A DNA stretch of 64,000 nucleotides, from the NCBI RefSeq assembly GCF_000474275.2, contig NZ_ATAE01000003.1, positions 179,831 to 243,830 on the forward strand. Reading direction: 5' to 3'. This stretch comes from Alkalihalophilus marmarensis DSM 21297. GTDB lineage: Bacteria; Bacillota; Bacilli; Bacillales; Bacillaceae_D. Position 1 is the stretch's first letter; the number at the start of each line of letters is the position of its first letter. The notes beneath the pieces were generated by a model. It had not been told where the DNA came from. It did not search any database and saw nothing but the letters and a program-made list of their open reading frames with translations. This document shows, piece after piece, positions 1 to 7,889 of this stretch. The translations under genes and the position numbers were made by a program.

Positions 1-1
1 G

Positions 2-712
2 GCATCCTATTTAACACAGACACCTCGTGAGTCGATGATGCAGATGCTTGAAGCAATGCATGATCATTACGACATTAAAGTAAAAGAGGAAGCCAAGCTT
101 CTAGATAGAGAAGTATTTGTACTGGAACTTAGTTCAAAACAAAGTGATAACGATCAAATGGAACTTTGGATTGATAAAGAAAATTGGGTGTTGCTGAAGA
201 CGGATTTTGTATTTGATGAGGAATGGATGACAAGTGAAGCAGCTGCTTTTGACATAAATCCTAAAATGGAAGAGTCGCTCTTTCTCATTGATGATACAAT
301 TGATTTCGAACCAGTCTCTCTAGATGATCTTGTTTCAAATGAGCAGGTTGACTTAGAAGAAGCAAAGGAGAAGACAGGATTTGACATCTTAACACCGACG
401 CAAGAATATCATTTTCATGAGGCCACTATGTACCCTAGACCAGAGGATGAAATGGGTGTAACACTTACTTACAGAGACGCAGAAGGCCGACACTTATTTT
501 CATATGAGGTATTTAAACGAGATGAGCCTCTAGCAGCAGTCTTTGGAAATGAAGAAGAATTAACAGTTAGAGAATCTCCAGGTTTGTTAATTTGGGATCA
601 TACATTAAAAATGATTTCATGGCAAGAAGGTGATGTGTTATATAGATTTAATCCTGAAAATGATCTTATAACTAAAGAAAAAGCACTGCAAATTGTAGAA
701 GGACTAAGATAG
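2..712 (+). CDS. LolA-like / DUF4367 protein, 5' end outside window
   Basis: The frame is open from the first bases of the window, so the true start lies upstream; an internal Met pair occurs at 35. The visible 236 residues are acidic and look extracytoplasmic. The first part (WIDKENWVLLKTDF) resembles the beta-sheet of LolA/RseB-like carrier folds. The C-terminal 90 residues (SPGLLIWDHTLKMISWQEG ... KEKALQIVEGLR) match the DUF4367 pattern found in Bacillus sporulation and anti-sigma-type lipoproteins. Any signal peptide would be off the window. It is followed by a terminator, so it ends a transcript. The specific function is not known. Confidence 0.7.
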   Translation, partial: ASYLTQTPRESMMQMLEAMHDHYDIKVKEEAKLLDREVFVLELSSKQSDNDQMELWIDKENWVLLKTDFVFDEEWMTSEAAAFDINPKMEESLFLIDDTIDFEPVSLDDLVSNEQVDLEEAKEKTGFDILTPTQEYHFHEATMYPRPEDEMGVTLTYRDAEGRHLFSYEVFKRDEPLAAVFGNEEELTVRESPGLLIWDHTLKMISWQEGDVLYRFNPENDLITKEKALQIVEGLR

Positions 713-717
713 ATAAC

Positions 718-755
718 GGGGAGCAATGACATGAAGATGTGGTGGCTCCCTTTTT
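718..755 (+). terminator. Rho-independent terminator
   Basis: Arms gggagc (719-724) and gctccc (745-750) are followed by five T. The loop is long (20 nt) and contains a possible acat/atgt inner pairing. It closes the DUF4367 gene. Confidence 0.6.
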
Positions 756-800
756 AATAGTAAGAGATGTTCTAAATAGATAATTAGGAAAGGAGACTTC

Positions 801-1556
801 ATGAAACTATACGGTGAATTTTCACAAGCGGATTGGCTAAAGGCACTACAAATAAGTAAAGCTGATGTTCCTGTTTCATTTATCATTCACGGGGAATGGG
901 AGCATGAAGAGAACATCACTCAATGGAGAGATATATTAAAAGAGGAAATGCGGCTGCCGAAGTGGAATAGTGTAATGGGCAGACACAAGGGGGCGCAAGT
1001 AGGTTTTGCCAATGTATACGGAGCGCCTATGGCTGTAAATATCGTTCATCAATTTGCGGCTAGCGGGACTGAGGTCTTTATTCAAACAGGCTATTTCGGC
1101 GGATTGTCATTAGAAGTTAAGTATGGAGATATTTTCATTGTAACGGAAGCTGTGATGGGGGATGGGGTCTCAACTTCCTATTTGACTGGCGAAATAACGG
1201 TGAAGTCAGATCCTGAGCTTGTTGCATTAGCTGTGAAGTATTGTGAAAACAAAGGGTACAGCTATACTACAGGTTCTATTTATTCAACTAACACCCTGCT
1301 GCTTGAAACAAAGGATCTGATCAAAGCATGGGCTAGTAAAGGGTGTATAGGAGTAGATATGGAAACGGCCGTGACCATAGCAGCAGCTCAGTACTTTAAT
1401 AAACGAGCTGTAGGTTTGTTAACACTTTCTGATCATTTAATAAATGGTGATACCCTATACACTTATACCGAAGATCGTGAAGCGGTTGAGGCTCGTACAG
1501 ATGAGCGAGTTAGAGAAGTCGCCCTTTATCTAGCAGCAGGAGAGTGGGGTGATTAA
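801..1556 (+). CDS. Nucleoside phosphorylase (PNP/UDP family)
   Basis: This 251-residue cytoplasmic enzyme should catalyse phosphorolysis of a nucleoside to base and ribose 1-phosphate. The family hallmarks are visible: a phosphate-loop region near residues 82-97 (SGTEVFIQTGYFGGL) and the ribose/base signature GVDMETAVTIAA near residue 190, with the catalytic-type Asp in LLTLSDHL. The length fits uridine/purine nucleoside phosphorylases. The start has an AAGGAG box 8 nt upstream. It is directly followed by a 61-residue membrane peptide gene with no gap. The substrate (uridine, purine or other) cannot be assigned from sequence alone. Confidence 0.85.
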   Translation: MKLYGEFSQADWLKALQISKADVPVSFIIHGEWEHEENITQWRDILKEEMRLPKWNSVMGRHKGAQVGFANVYGAPMAVNIVHQFAASGTEVFIQTGYFGGLSLEVKYGDIFIVTEAVMGDGVSTSYLTGEITVKSDPELVALAVKYCENKGYSYTTGSIYSTNTLLLETKDLIKAWASKGCIGVDMETAVTIAAAQYFNKRAVGLLTLSDHLINGDTLYTYTEDREAVEARTDERVREVALYLAAGEWGD

Positions 1557-1742
1557 ATGGAAGATATGTATCTATTTATCATAGTTATTGTTGCATTATC
1601 GCTCTTTTATAACGGATATAAAAGAAAAATGAATTACGATATAAAACGGTTAGAACTAGAATTAGAACACAAGAAGATTGATCTTGAAACAAAGAAAATA
1701 GATTATGCCAGACACGTGAGTAAAGATCAAAAGCATGTTTAA
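1557..1742 (+). CDS. Small single-span membrane protein with coiled-coil tail
   Basis: This 61-residue protein has one transmembrane segment (residues 4-18, YLFIIVIVALSLFY) followed by a highly charged helix (KRLELELEHKKIDLETKKI) that should form a coiled coil on the cytoplasmic side. Its ATG touches the stop codon of the nucleoside phosphorylase, so the two genes are translationally coupled and probably co-regulated. A terminator follows. No family is recognised. Confidence 0.7.
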   Translation: MEDMYLFIIVIVALSLFYNGYKRKMNYDIKRLELELEHKKIDLETKKIDYARHVSKDQKHV

Positions 1743-1744
1743 AG

Positions 1745-1777
1745 AAGCATTTCTGTCACACAGAGATGCTTTTTCTT
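1745..1777 (+). terminator. Rho-independent terminator
   Basis: Arms agcat (1746-1750) and atgct (1766-1770) enclose an inner ctgt/cag pairing and are followed by ttttctt. It ends the nucleoside phosphorylase operon. Confidence 0.65.
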
Positions 1778-1802
1778 AAGGAATGAAGAATGGAGATGAA
1801 TC

Positions 1803-2567
1803 ATGAACAAACAAAAAATAGCTATGCTGCATTTATTACTTAATGCCGGAGAGGTTGAAATAAATCAAAGCCTCATAACACAAGCCGTACAAAAAGCAGC
1901 TGAAAAGGGAGCAGAATGGATTATTACTCCAGAGCTAGCTGTCAGCGGACTTCAATTCACAAAAGAATGCGGCACGGATTGGATTGAGCAGCAGCCAGAT
2001 GAATGGATGTCTAGTTTAATGGAAGTGGCTAAGTCTTCAGCAGTAACCCTCTTTATAGGGGCACCTGAAAAAGATCCTAAAGGGGAATTGTTTAATTCAG
2101 TATTTGTCATTAATCGAGAGGGGCAGCTGATCGGAAGACAAAGGAAGCTTTCAAGTGTAACGGATGATTGGTCCTCGTCAGGAGAGCGTCTTCAACCAAT
2201 AACAATTGATCATGTAAACGCTGGTATTCTCATTTGTGCTGATTCCTACACAAAAAAGAACGCTGTAGCTCTTAGAGATAAAGGAGCGGAAATCCTTATT
2301 GCGCCATCTTCCTGGGGACCGGGGCTGCATGGGCCAAATGGAGAGTGGGAAGCTAGAACAATAGATACCGGTCTGCCGATGTTTGTATGTAATCGTACAG
2401 GTGAAGATGAAACTGTTACTTTTTGGGAAGCTAAAAGTCTAGTGATTGATCATGGGGTACACTTGCTTGCCCATCATTCAAGAGAATCAGCGATATTACT
2501 GTTCGATTGGGATTTTGATAAAAGGGAGTTACTATCAACTGAATTTGAGGTTGAATATATCATTTGA
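1803..2567 (+). CDS. Carbon-nitrogen hydrolase (nitrilase superfamily)
   Basis: This 254-residue enzyme is likely an amidase acting on a small amide. The Glu-Lys-Cys triad is visible: Glu in TPELAVSG (about residue 44), Lys in RQRKLSSV (about 118) and Cys in AGILICADSYT (about 145). A further family motif is NRTGEDE. There is no signal peptide, so it is cytoplasmic. The length is typical of the stand-alone catalytic domain. The SD is GGAGATGA just before the ATG. The substrate is not recognisable; omega-amidase or carbamoylase-like activities are possible. Confidence 0.85.
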   Translation: MNKQKIAMLHLLLNAGEVEINQSLITQAVQKAAEKGAEWIITPELAVSGLQFTKECGTDWIEQQPDEWMSSLMEVAKSSAVTLFIGAPEKDPKGELFNSVFVINREGQLIGRQRKLSSVTDDWSSSGERLQPITIDHVNAGILICADSYTKKNAVALRDKGAEILIAPSSWGPGLHGPNGEWEARTIDTGLPMFVCNRTGEDETVTFWEAKSLVIDHGVHLLAHHSRESAILLFDWDFDKRELLSTEFEVEYII

Positions 2568-2587
2568 AAATTGAAACCTTATTCGAT

Positions 2588-2615
2588 GTCACCCGTACAT
2601 ACAAGGTAGGGTGAC
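2588..2615. other. Intergenic hairpin without T tract
   Basis: A perfect 7-bp stem (gtcaccc / gggtgac, 14-nt loop) lies between the hydrolase and the lipoprotein gene. It is not followed by a T run on either strand, so it may be a processing or stability element rather than a terminator. Confidence 0.4.
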
Positions 2616-2639
2616 AACTAAAAAAGAGGAGCTGCCGTG

Positions 2640-3059
2640 ATGAAAAAATTACCTTTCATCTTATTATTGACTTTCGTTCTGCTCATAATTTTAACTGGTT
2701 GCGGGAATGATCTGACTTACTCTGAAGTCTCGATTGATCATGTAGAATCCAATCTAGATGCATTCATTCAACAAGCAGAGCCAGAGAACGGGATTTATCT
2801 CTTCTTCCATAATGATGACAGCTTTTATGTCTATGTAACGAGCGGTCATCTCACCCAAGGAGAAAGACCTTTGCACATTTCTAATTTTAATATAGAGCGC
2901 GAGGCGGATGTATTAAACATTTATTATGAAGAAGAGCAAGCAGAAGAAGAGTCTAATAACCACCGTTTGTATCTTGTTAAGTTGGATAAACCAATTGAGG
3001 AAATCAACGCATATAAAAATGGCGAAGAAATTCCATTTGCAATGGTAGGCGGCAGTTAG
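2640..3059 (+). CDS. Predicted lipoprotein of unknown function
   Basis: This 139-residue protein has a classic lipoprotein signal: MKKLPFILLLTFVLLIILTG followed by the lipidation Cys. The mature part is acidic (a run of E in YYEEEQAEEE) with no recognised domain. GTG at 2637 is also in frame, but ATG 2640 sits at a better distance (8 nt) from GAGGAG. It has its own SD and is preceded by a hairpin. It should be anchored on the outer face of the membrane. Confidence 0.75.
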   Translation: MKKLPFILLLTFVLLIILTGCGNDLTYSEVSIDHVESNLDAFIQQAEPENGIYLFFHNDDSFYVYVTSGHLTQGERPLHISNFNIEREADVLNIYYEEEQAEEESNNHRLYLVKLDKPIEEINAYKNGEEIPFAMVGGS

Positions 3060-3143
3060 TTCACGTTTTTGTTATCATTTTTACACCCTTTATTAGATAG
3101 TCGTGTTAAACTAGCACATATTAATGTAATTGGAGGATGAAGA

Positions 3144-4058
3144 ATGGGAAAACGATTATTATTATTAATTGTCACAAATATTCTCGTTATGACGACCATC
3201 GTCATTGTTTGGTCACTCATAACGACCTATACGGGAATAAATGGATCATTCCAAACAGGTGCTCCTGGTGTTGGAATTGACTTTATTGCGCTTGGTGTAT
3301 TCAGTTTGCTTGTAGGTTTCTCAGGGGCATTTATCTCCCTTGCAATGTCACGTTTTGTTGCAAAAATGATGATGAAAGTAAAGATTCTAGATCCTGATGG
3401 GAATTTGACTCACGAAGAACGCGCAGTGGTAGAGAAAGTGCATCGTCTATCACGTGCTGCAGGATTAGCTCATATGCCGCAGGTTGGTATTTATCCATCT
3501 GCAGAGGTCAATGCTTTCGCTACAGGACCATCAAAAAAACGTTCGCTTGTTGCAGTTTCGCAAGGATTATTAAATACGATGGATGATGATGCAGTTGAAG
3601 GCGTTATTGCCCATGAAGTCGCTCACGTAGCGAATGGAGATATGGTGACGATGACGCTCTTGCAAGGGGTAATTAATACATTTGTTGTCTTCTTCTCGCG
3701 TATTGTAGCGATTATCGTTTCAAGGTTTGCACGTGAGGAATTACAATGGATTGTTCAGTTTGCTGCTATTATAATTTTCCAAATCCTCTTCTCTATCCTT
3801 GGAAGTCTTGTTGTCAGTGCGTATTCCCGTCACCGAGAATTCCATGCTGACCGCGGGGGGGCGGATCTTGCGGGACGTGATAAAATGGCACATGCCCTAC
3901 GTTCACTTAAAGCATATGTAGACCGTGCGAATGTACATGATCGTACGAATGACAGTGCTGTTCAAACGATGAAAATTAACGGAAAAGGTGGAGTGATGAG
4001 ATTATTCTCTACTCACCCAGACCTTGATGAGCGTATTGCACGTTTAGAAGAACGTTAA
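3144..4058 (+). CDS. htpX: Membrane zinc metalloprotease HtpX (M48B)
   Basis: HtpX degrades misfolded membrane proteins. The 304-residue length fits the family. Two N-terminal membrane segments lie at about residues 4-27 and 48-70, then come the zinc motif HEVAH (about residue 157, in [15 protein letters not shown]), two more hydrophobic segments (about 175-225) and the third zinc ligand region [17 protein letters not shown]. The C-terminal [15 protein letters not shown] is also typical. It has its own SD (GGAGG) and a strong terminator, so it is likely monocistronic. Confidence 0.95.
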   Translation: MGKRLLLLIVTNILVMTTIVIVWSLITTYTGINGSFQTGAPGVGIDFIALGVFSLLVGFSGAFISLAMSRFVAKMMMKVKILDPDGNLTHEERAVVEKVHRLSRAAGLAHMPQVGIYPSAEVNAFATGPSKKRSLVAVSQGLLNTMDDDAVEGVIAHEVAHVANGDMVTMTLLQGVINTFVVFFSRIVAIIVSRFAREELQWIVQFAAIIIFQILFSILGSLVVSAYSRHREFHADRGGADLAGRDKMAHALRSLKAYVDRANVHDRTNDSAVQTMKINGKGGVMRLFSTHPDLDERIARLEER

Positions 4059-4065
4059 ATGTAGA

Positions 4066-4096
4066 AAGCGAATCCTTTTAAGGATTCGCTTTTTTG
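4066..4096 (+). terminator. Rho-independent terminator of htpX
   Basis: A 9-bp stem agcgaatcc / ggattcgct with an A/T-rich loop and six T after it. Confidence 0.9.
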
Positions 4097-4198
4097 CATA
4101 TATGTGCCGGTTATACTTTTGGAAATTTATCAGTATTGAGTTATGCCGCAGTTCAGTTCAACTGAAAATCCTAAAATGTAGTGTAGGTGTAAGCCCGC

Positions 4199-4278
4199 CG
4201 CTTCTGAAATATGCCTCGCTTTCCACGGTGAGCTGCGGGGTCTCATCCCTGATCTAGGCACCGCTCAAGATCTCTCTA
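4199..4278 (+). repeat. REP-like repeat, degenerate copy A
   Basis: It shares blocks with the copies at 4321 and 43723: cctcgctttccacgg, gagctg, gcggggtctca and gatctaggc. The middle, present in the other copies (cttcctcgggct block), is missing. This looks like a decayed member of the same family. Confidence 0.5.
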
Positions 4279-4320
4279 ACATAAATGCCTCAAACATGGG
4301 TTACAGCAAAGTCTTCGCTC

Positions 4321-4434
4321 CTGAACTATACTTCGCTTTTCGCGGGGAGCTAGTGAGCTTCCTCGGGCTAATGCCCTGTGGGATCTCACTCCTGCTCTAG
4401 TCCCTGCAGAAGTCTCCATATAGTTCATCCGCTA
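4321..4434 (+). repeat. REP-like repeat, copy B
   Basis: About 114 bp. Block order: tatacttcgcttttcgcggg, gagctagtgagcttcct, gggct..gccctgtgggatct, ctctagtcc, agtctc and a closing ttcatccgct. The copy at 43723-43839 matches block for block. Internal pairings (gagctagtgagctt, gggctaatgccc) make it foldable. Confidence 0.75.
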
Positions 4435-4580
4435 AGGGGTTGCATTGAATAATTATCAAGTGGAGCGATTTAGTTATGGTTCAGTTCAAATTAATAAAAG
4501 CAGACATCCTTGGGTTCATCTGCTAAGGTCACTGAACAGCTGCTTATATTGAGGGAGCAACTTAACAACATCCTTCCTCC

Positions 4581-4707
4581 GTTGATTGTAGCGGAAGGCA
4601 CCGACTCCAGCGGGATGTGCGTGACCAGGGAGATCCCACAGGAGCCAATGCGACGAGGAAGCTCCCGGACCGCCCGTGGAAAGCGTGTGCCTGCAGTGGA
4701 AATCAAC
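4581..4707 (-). repeat. REP-like repeat, copy C in opposite orientation
   Basis: Read on the minus strand it has the order cgctttccacggg, gggagcttcctcg, ctcctgtgggatct, gagtcgg and ccttccgct, the same plan as copies B and D. It is bounded by short inverted ends, gttgatt and aatcaac. From memory, units of this type are scattered through many Bacillaceae genomes. Confidence 0.7.
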
Positions 4708-4853
4708 AATTATTGCAGGGAGGGCTTTTGCAATAGTCTCATGTAAAGCGGGGTTCAAGTATTCCTTTAACTCTAATTAGATGATGTTTAGAAATGAATA
4801 CCCCTTGCCGTTCTGTGTTACGATAAAAATAAGGACAAAAAGGAGGGGAACGG

Positions 4854-5183
4854 ATGAAGGATTTAACTACAATTGAAATGGTAGATGAGTTTATACAAGA
4901 GAACAAATTTAGTTTCGTCTACGTATCAAGGACGAATTGCGGTGTATGCCATGCCTTGCTGCCGCAAGTTAAAGAAGTATTGTCGGAATTCCATCTGATT
5001 AACCAAGGATTCGTAAATGCGGATCAACTAGAAGAAATAGCTGGCAGGTTGTCTATATTCACAGTTCCTGCTCTGCTCCTATTTATCGATGGAAAAGAGA
5101 CGATAAGAGAAGCTAGATTTGTTCCAATCGAAACGTTTGAAGAAAAGGTTCGAAAGGTTTATCAACTTTATAATGCTGATTAA
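4854..5183 (+). CDS. Thioredoxin-like protein with CGVC motif
   Basis: This 109-residue protein is a single thioredoxin fold. The redox motif CGVC is at about residues 25-28 (SRTNCGVCHALLP), and the cis-Pro loop is TVPALLLF. The active site is preceded by RTN instead of the usual WA.WC, as in atypical Bacillus thioredoxin-like proteins. There is no signal peptide. It probably acts in thiol exchange or thiol stress in the cytoplasm; the partner is unknown. It has an AGGAGGGG ribosome site and its own terminator. Confidence 0.85.
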   Translation: MKDLTTIEMVDEFIQENKFSFVYVSRTNCGVCHALLPQVKEVLSEFHLINQGFVNADQLEEIAGRLSIFTVPALLLFIDGKETIREARFVPIETFEEKVRKVYQLYNAD

Positions 5184-5190
5184 ATCATAT

Positions 5191-5226
5191 AAAAAAGCAG
5201 CTTCAATTTATGGAAGCTGCTTTTTA
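5191..5226 (+). terminator. Rho-independent terminator
   Basis: A 9-bp stem agcagcttc / gaagctgct followed by TTTTT. It separates the thioredoxin-like gene from xylA. Confidence 0.9.
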
Positions 5227-5270
5227 GACTATTTTGTCCCCTCTAAAGGCTTGTTTTTTTATTGAAATAA

Positions 5271-5314
5271 ACTTTGTACGTTCGATAGACAAACTAAGTA
5301 ACTGGTGATATAAT
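5271..5314 (+). promoter_or_regulatory. xylA promoter with XylR-like half sites
   Basis: A -35 box TAGACA (5286-5291) and a -10 box TATAAT (5309-5314) are separated by 17 nt, with an extended TGA before the -10. Half sites actttgt (5271-5277) and acaaact (5289-5295) form an inverted repeat across the -35. Bacillus XylR operators have such arms, but here the gap is 11 nt rather than the shorter B. subtilis gap. The promoter is seen directly; XylR binding is inferred. Confidence 0.65.
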
Positions 5315-5321
5315 TCAATTA

Positions 5322-5336
5322 TTGAAAGCGGTTACC
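5322..5336 (+). promoter_or_regulatory. cre site (CcpA) before xylA
   Basis: ttgaaagcggttacc matches the consensus WTGNAANCGNWNNCW at all but the last position. It lies just downstream of the xylA start point, where CcpA typically blocks transcription when glucose is present. Confidence 0.7.
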
Positions 5337-5365
5337 ACTAAACCTTAATAATGGGGGAATAAATA

Positions 5366-6700
5366 ATGAGCTATTTTGATAATGTGAACAAGGTTAAATT
5401 TGAAGGTTCTGATTCTACCAATCCGTTTGCTTATAAATATTACAATCCCGAAGAACAATTTAATGGAAAATCAATGGAAGAATATCTTCGGTTTGCGGTA
5501 TCATACTGGCATACCTTCACAGGAGAAGGGAATGATCCATTTGGAGCGGGTACTGCCGTTCGTCCATACAACCATTTTACAGGAATGGATCTAGCAAAAG
5601 CACGTGTTGAAGCCTCATTTGAATTCTTCGAAAAGCTTGATGTACCATATTTCTGTTTCCATGATATTGATGTAGCTCCAGAATCAGATTCATTAAGCGA
5701 GACATTTAAAAATCTCGATGAAATTGTGTTAATGATCAAAGGGTATATGAAAACAAGCAAGGTTAAATTACTTTGGAACACAGCGAATATGTTTACCCAC
5801 CCACGTTGGATGCATGGTGCTGCTACAGCACCGAATGCCGATGTATTTGCCTATGCCGCTGCAAAAGTAAAAAAAGGTCTAGAAGTTGGTAAGGAGCTTG
5901 GTTCACAAAACTATGTATTTTGGGGCGGACGTGAAGGGTACGATACATTATTAAACACAGATATGGGCTTTGAGCTTGATAATCTGGGACGCTTCTTTCA
6001 TATGGCGAAAAGTTATGCAAATGAAATTGGCTTCGATGCTCAGTTCTTAATAGAACCAAAACCAAAAGAACCAACAAAGCATCAATATGATTTTGATGTC
6101 GCTACAGGTCTTGCATTCTTACAAAAATATGACCTGCAGGATACGTTTAAATTTAATATCGAAGCTAACCACGCAACACTTGCTGGTCATACTTTCGAAC
6201 ATGAATTACGTACGGCACGTATCAATGGTATGTTAGGTTCAGTGGATGCGAACCAAGGTGACACATTACTAGGATGGGACACAGATGAATTTCCTACGGA
6301 TCTGTATTCTACAACTCTAGCTATGTATGAAATTTTGAAAAATGACGGTCTTGGAACTGGCGGTTTAAACTTTGACGCTAAAGTAAGACGTGGATCATTT
6401 GATACCGATGACCTGTTCCATGCTCATATTGCAGGGATGGATGCCTTTGCAATCGGTGCAAAAGTGGCCCAACGCTTAATTGATGATAAAGTGTTAGAAG
6501 ACTTCATTGCGGATCGTTACAGCAGTTACAATAATGGAATCGGACGTGACATTGTTGAAGGAAAAACGGATTTCCATAAGCTTGAGCAACATGCTCTGCA
6601 ATTAACGCAGATAAACAACAAATCTGGTAGACAAGAACAATTGAAATCAATTGTCAATAAATACTTGCTAGAGACATTTGCAAATATTACGGTAAAGTAA
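5366..6700 (+). CDS. xylA: Xylose isomerase
   Basis: XylA converts D-xylose to D-xylulose. The 444-residue length fits the long class II enzymes. Family motifs: FHDIDVAPE (catalytic His region, about residue 100), [17 protein letters not shown] (metal-binding Glu and Lys), [17 protein letters not shown] (metal site) and GSVDANQGD. The start ATG follows a GGGGGAATAAATA ribosome site. It heads a xylose catabolic island: the galM-like gene follows 61 bp after it, and xylB lies 8 kb downstream. It is controlled by the promoter, XylR-like and cre elements upstream. Confidence 0.97.
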   Translation: MSYFDNVNKVKFEGSDSTNPFAYKYYNPEEQFNGKSMEEYLRFAVSYWHTFTGEGNDPFGAGTAVRPYNHFTGMDLAKARVEASFEFFEKLDVPYFCFHDIDVAPESDSLSETFKNLDEIVLMIKGYMKTSKVKLLWNTANMFTHPRWMHGAATAPNADVFAYAAAKVKKGLEVGKELGSQNYVFWGGREGYDTLLNTDMGFELDNLGRFFHMAKSYANEIGFDAQFLIEPKPKEPTKHQYDFDVATGLAFLQKYDLQDTFKFNIEANHATLAGHTFEHELRTARINGMLGSVDANQGDTLLGWDTDEFPTDLYSTTLAMYEILKNDGLGTGGLNFDAKVRRGSFDTDDLFHAHIAGMDAFAIGAKVAQRLIDDKVLEDFIADRYSSYNNGIGRDIVEGKTDFHKLEQHALQLTQINNKSGRQEQLKSIVNKYLLETFANITVK

Positions 6701-6708
6701 GGAATGTG

Positions 6709-6742
6709 TGCTGAGGGCTTATGGGTCCTCAGCCTCTTTTTT
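6709..6742 (+). terminator. Terminator between xylA and galM
   Basis: A 7-bp stem gctgagg / cctcagc followed by ctcTTTTTT. It sits inside a transcription unit, so it probably makes galM expression lower than that of xylA by partial readthrough. Confidence 0.75.
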
Positions 6743-6761
6743 GAAAAGGGGGATAGGAAGA

Positions 6762-7805
6762 ATGGTGATTAGGACAGAAGAGGTTATTGGTGAGCTAAAC
6801 GGTCAATCCGTGAAGTTAGTCCGATTAAGTAATAACAATGGAATGGAAGTGGCGTGTCTTAACTATGGATGTACGATTACAGAAATTCGTGTGCCGGATC
6901 GGAATGGGGTAATTGAAAATGTTGTATTAGGTTTTGATACATTAGAAGAATATATCAAACACTCTCCTTACTTTGGATCGGTGGTAGGACCGGTAGCAGG
7001 AAGAATAACAAACTCTAGCTTTATTGTAGACGGTGTACACTATCAGCTGCCATCAAATGAAGGAAAGCATCATCTTCATGGAGGACCGAATGGTTTTGAT
7101 AAAGTGATCTGGGATGTGGGAAATGTAGAAGATGAGTCGATTCTTTCATTTACATATGAAAAAGTTGATGGATTCGCAGGGTATCCGGGTAACTTGAAGG
7201 TTACCGTTACCTATCAATTAACAAACGATAATGAGCTTATCATCTCTTATTACGCAACGACTGATAAGAAGACCGTGGTAAATATGACGAACCACTCGTA
7301 TTTTAATTTAAGTGGAGCGATTAAAAGAGATATCCTCTCCCATGAATTAAAGGTCGCTAGTGATCGGTTCTTACCATTAAATGACTCGTTGATCCCAACG
7401 GGTGAAATAGCAGAAGTTGAAGGTACAGCATTTGATTTTAGAGAAGGCAGACCTTTGGAAGATGGAGTGAAATCTAGGCATTCACAAAACCTGCTCGTTG
7501 GTAGAGGTTATGATCATCCTCTTATTTTAAGTAGAAACCAAAAAGAAGAAATATGCTTGGTTGAACCTCAAAGTGGACGGAAGCTTACTATTGAAACAGA
7601 TGAACCAATTGTTGTATTGTACACTTCAAATATGATGAAGCCTACCTTTACTATGAGAGGGGTAGAAGCGAACAAGTATTTAGGGGTTTGTCTAGAGACA
7701 CAACACCACCCTGATGCAATCAACCATTCTTCCTTTCCTTCGATCGTTCTGGATGAAGACGAGGAGTATAAGACGACTACTGCCTATCGTTTTTCTATAG
7801 AGTAG
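6762..7805 (+). CDS. Aldose 1-epimerase (galactose mutarotase family)
   Basis: Mutarotases interconvert alpha and beta aldose anomers; here the likely role is feeding xylose in the right anomer to XylA. The protein is 347 residues from ATG 6762, which follows AAGGGGGATAGG. A longer frame starting at 6708 would run through the terminator hairpin and is rejected. Motifs: GPVAGRITNSSF, the catalytic His/Glu regions KHHLHGGP and VNMTNHSYFNLSG, and C-terminal GVCLETQHHPDA. It is the second gene of the xylA unit. Confidence 0.9.
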   Translation: MVIRTEEVIGELNGQSVKLVRLSNNNGMEVACLNYGCTITEIRVPDRNGVIENVVLGFDTLEEYIKHSPYFGSVVGPVAGRITNSSFIVDGVHYQLPSNEGKHHLHGGPNGFDKVIWDVGNVEDESILSFTYEKVDGFAGYPGNLKVTVTYQLTNDNELIISYYATTDKKTVVNMTNHSYFNLSGAIKRDILSHELKVASDRFLPLNDSLIPTGEIAEVEGTAFDFREGRPLEDGVKSRHSQNLLVGRGYDHPLILSRNQKEEICLVEPQSGRKLTIETDEPIVVLYTSNMMKPTFTMRGVEANKYLGVCLETQHHPDAINHSSFPSIVLDEDEEYKTTTAYRFSIE

Positions 7806-7813
7806 GAGCTAAC

Positions 7814-7845
7814 AAGAATCACTTTTAGAAGTGGTTCTTTTTTTC
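7814..7845 (+). terminator. Rho-independent terminator of galM
   Basis: Arms agaatcactt / aagtggttct (one G-T pair) followed by a run of T. It faces the convergent xynB unit. Confidence 0.8.
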
Positions 7846-7855
7846 GTGAAAAGAA

Positions 7856-7883
7856 ACCACATATGCATTCAGCACATGTGGTA
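7856..7883 (-). terminator. Terminator of the xylR-xynB unit
   Basis: Arms accacat / atgtggt read on the minus strand just after the xynB stop, followed by ttcttttc. It is convergent with the galM terminator. Confidence 0.65.
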
Positions 7884-7889
7884 AGACTT

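Larger units (their letters stand above)
4097..4853. other. Gene-free region carrying REP-like repeats
   Basis: This 757-base stretch holds no gene I can support. Open frames around 4491-4758 exist on both strands but lack ribosome binding sites and lie inside repeat copies. Three related, relatively GC-rich repeats are listed separately (4199-4278, 4321-4434, 4581-4707). Confidence 0.7.

Noticed and set aside
2588..2615. Hairpin as a standard terminator
   Set aside because: There is no T tract on either side; it is kept only as an unclassified hairpin.
4491..4758. Overlapping open frames of 72-80 codons on both strands
   Set aside because: They lie within the REP-like repeat region, have no ribosome binding sites, and their products show no recognisable pattern.
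6708..6761. N-terminal extension of the mutarotase
   Set aside because: The extension is the translation of the xylA terminator hairpin; ATG 6762 has the real SD.
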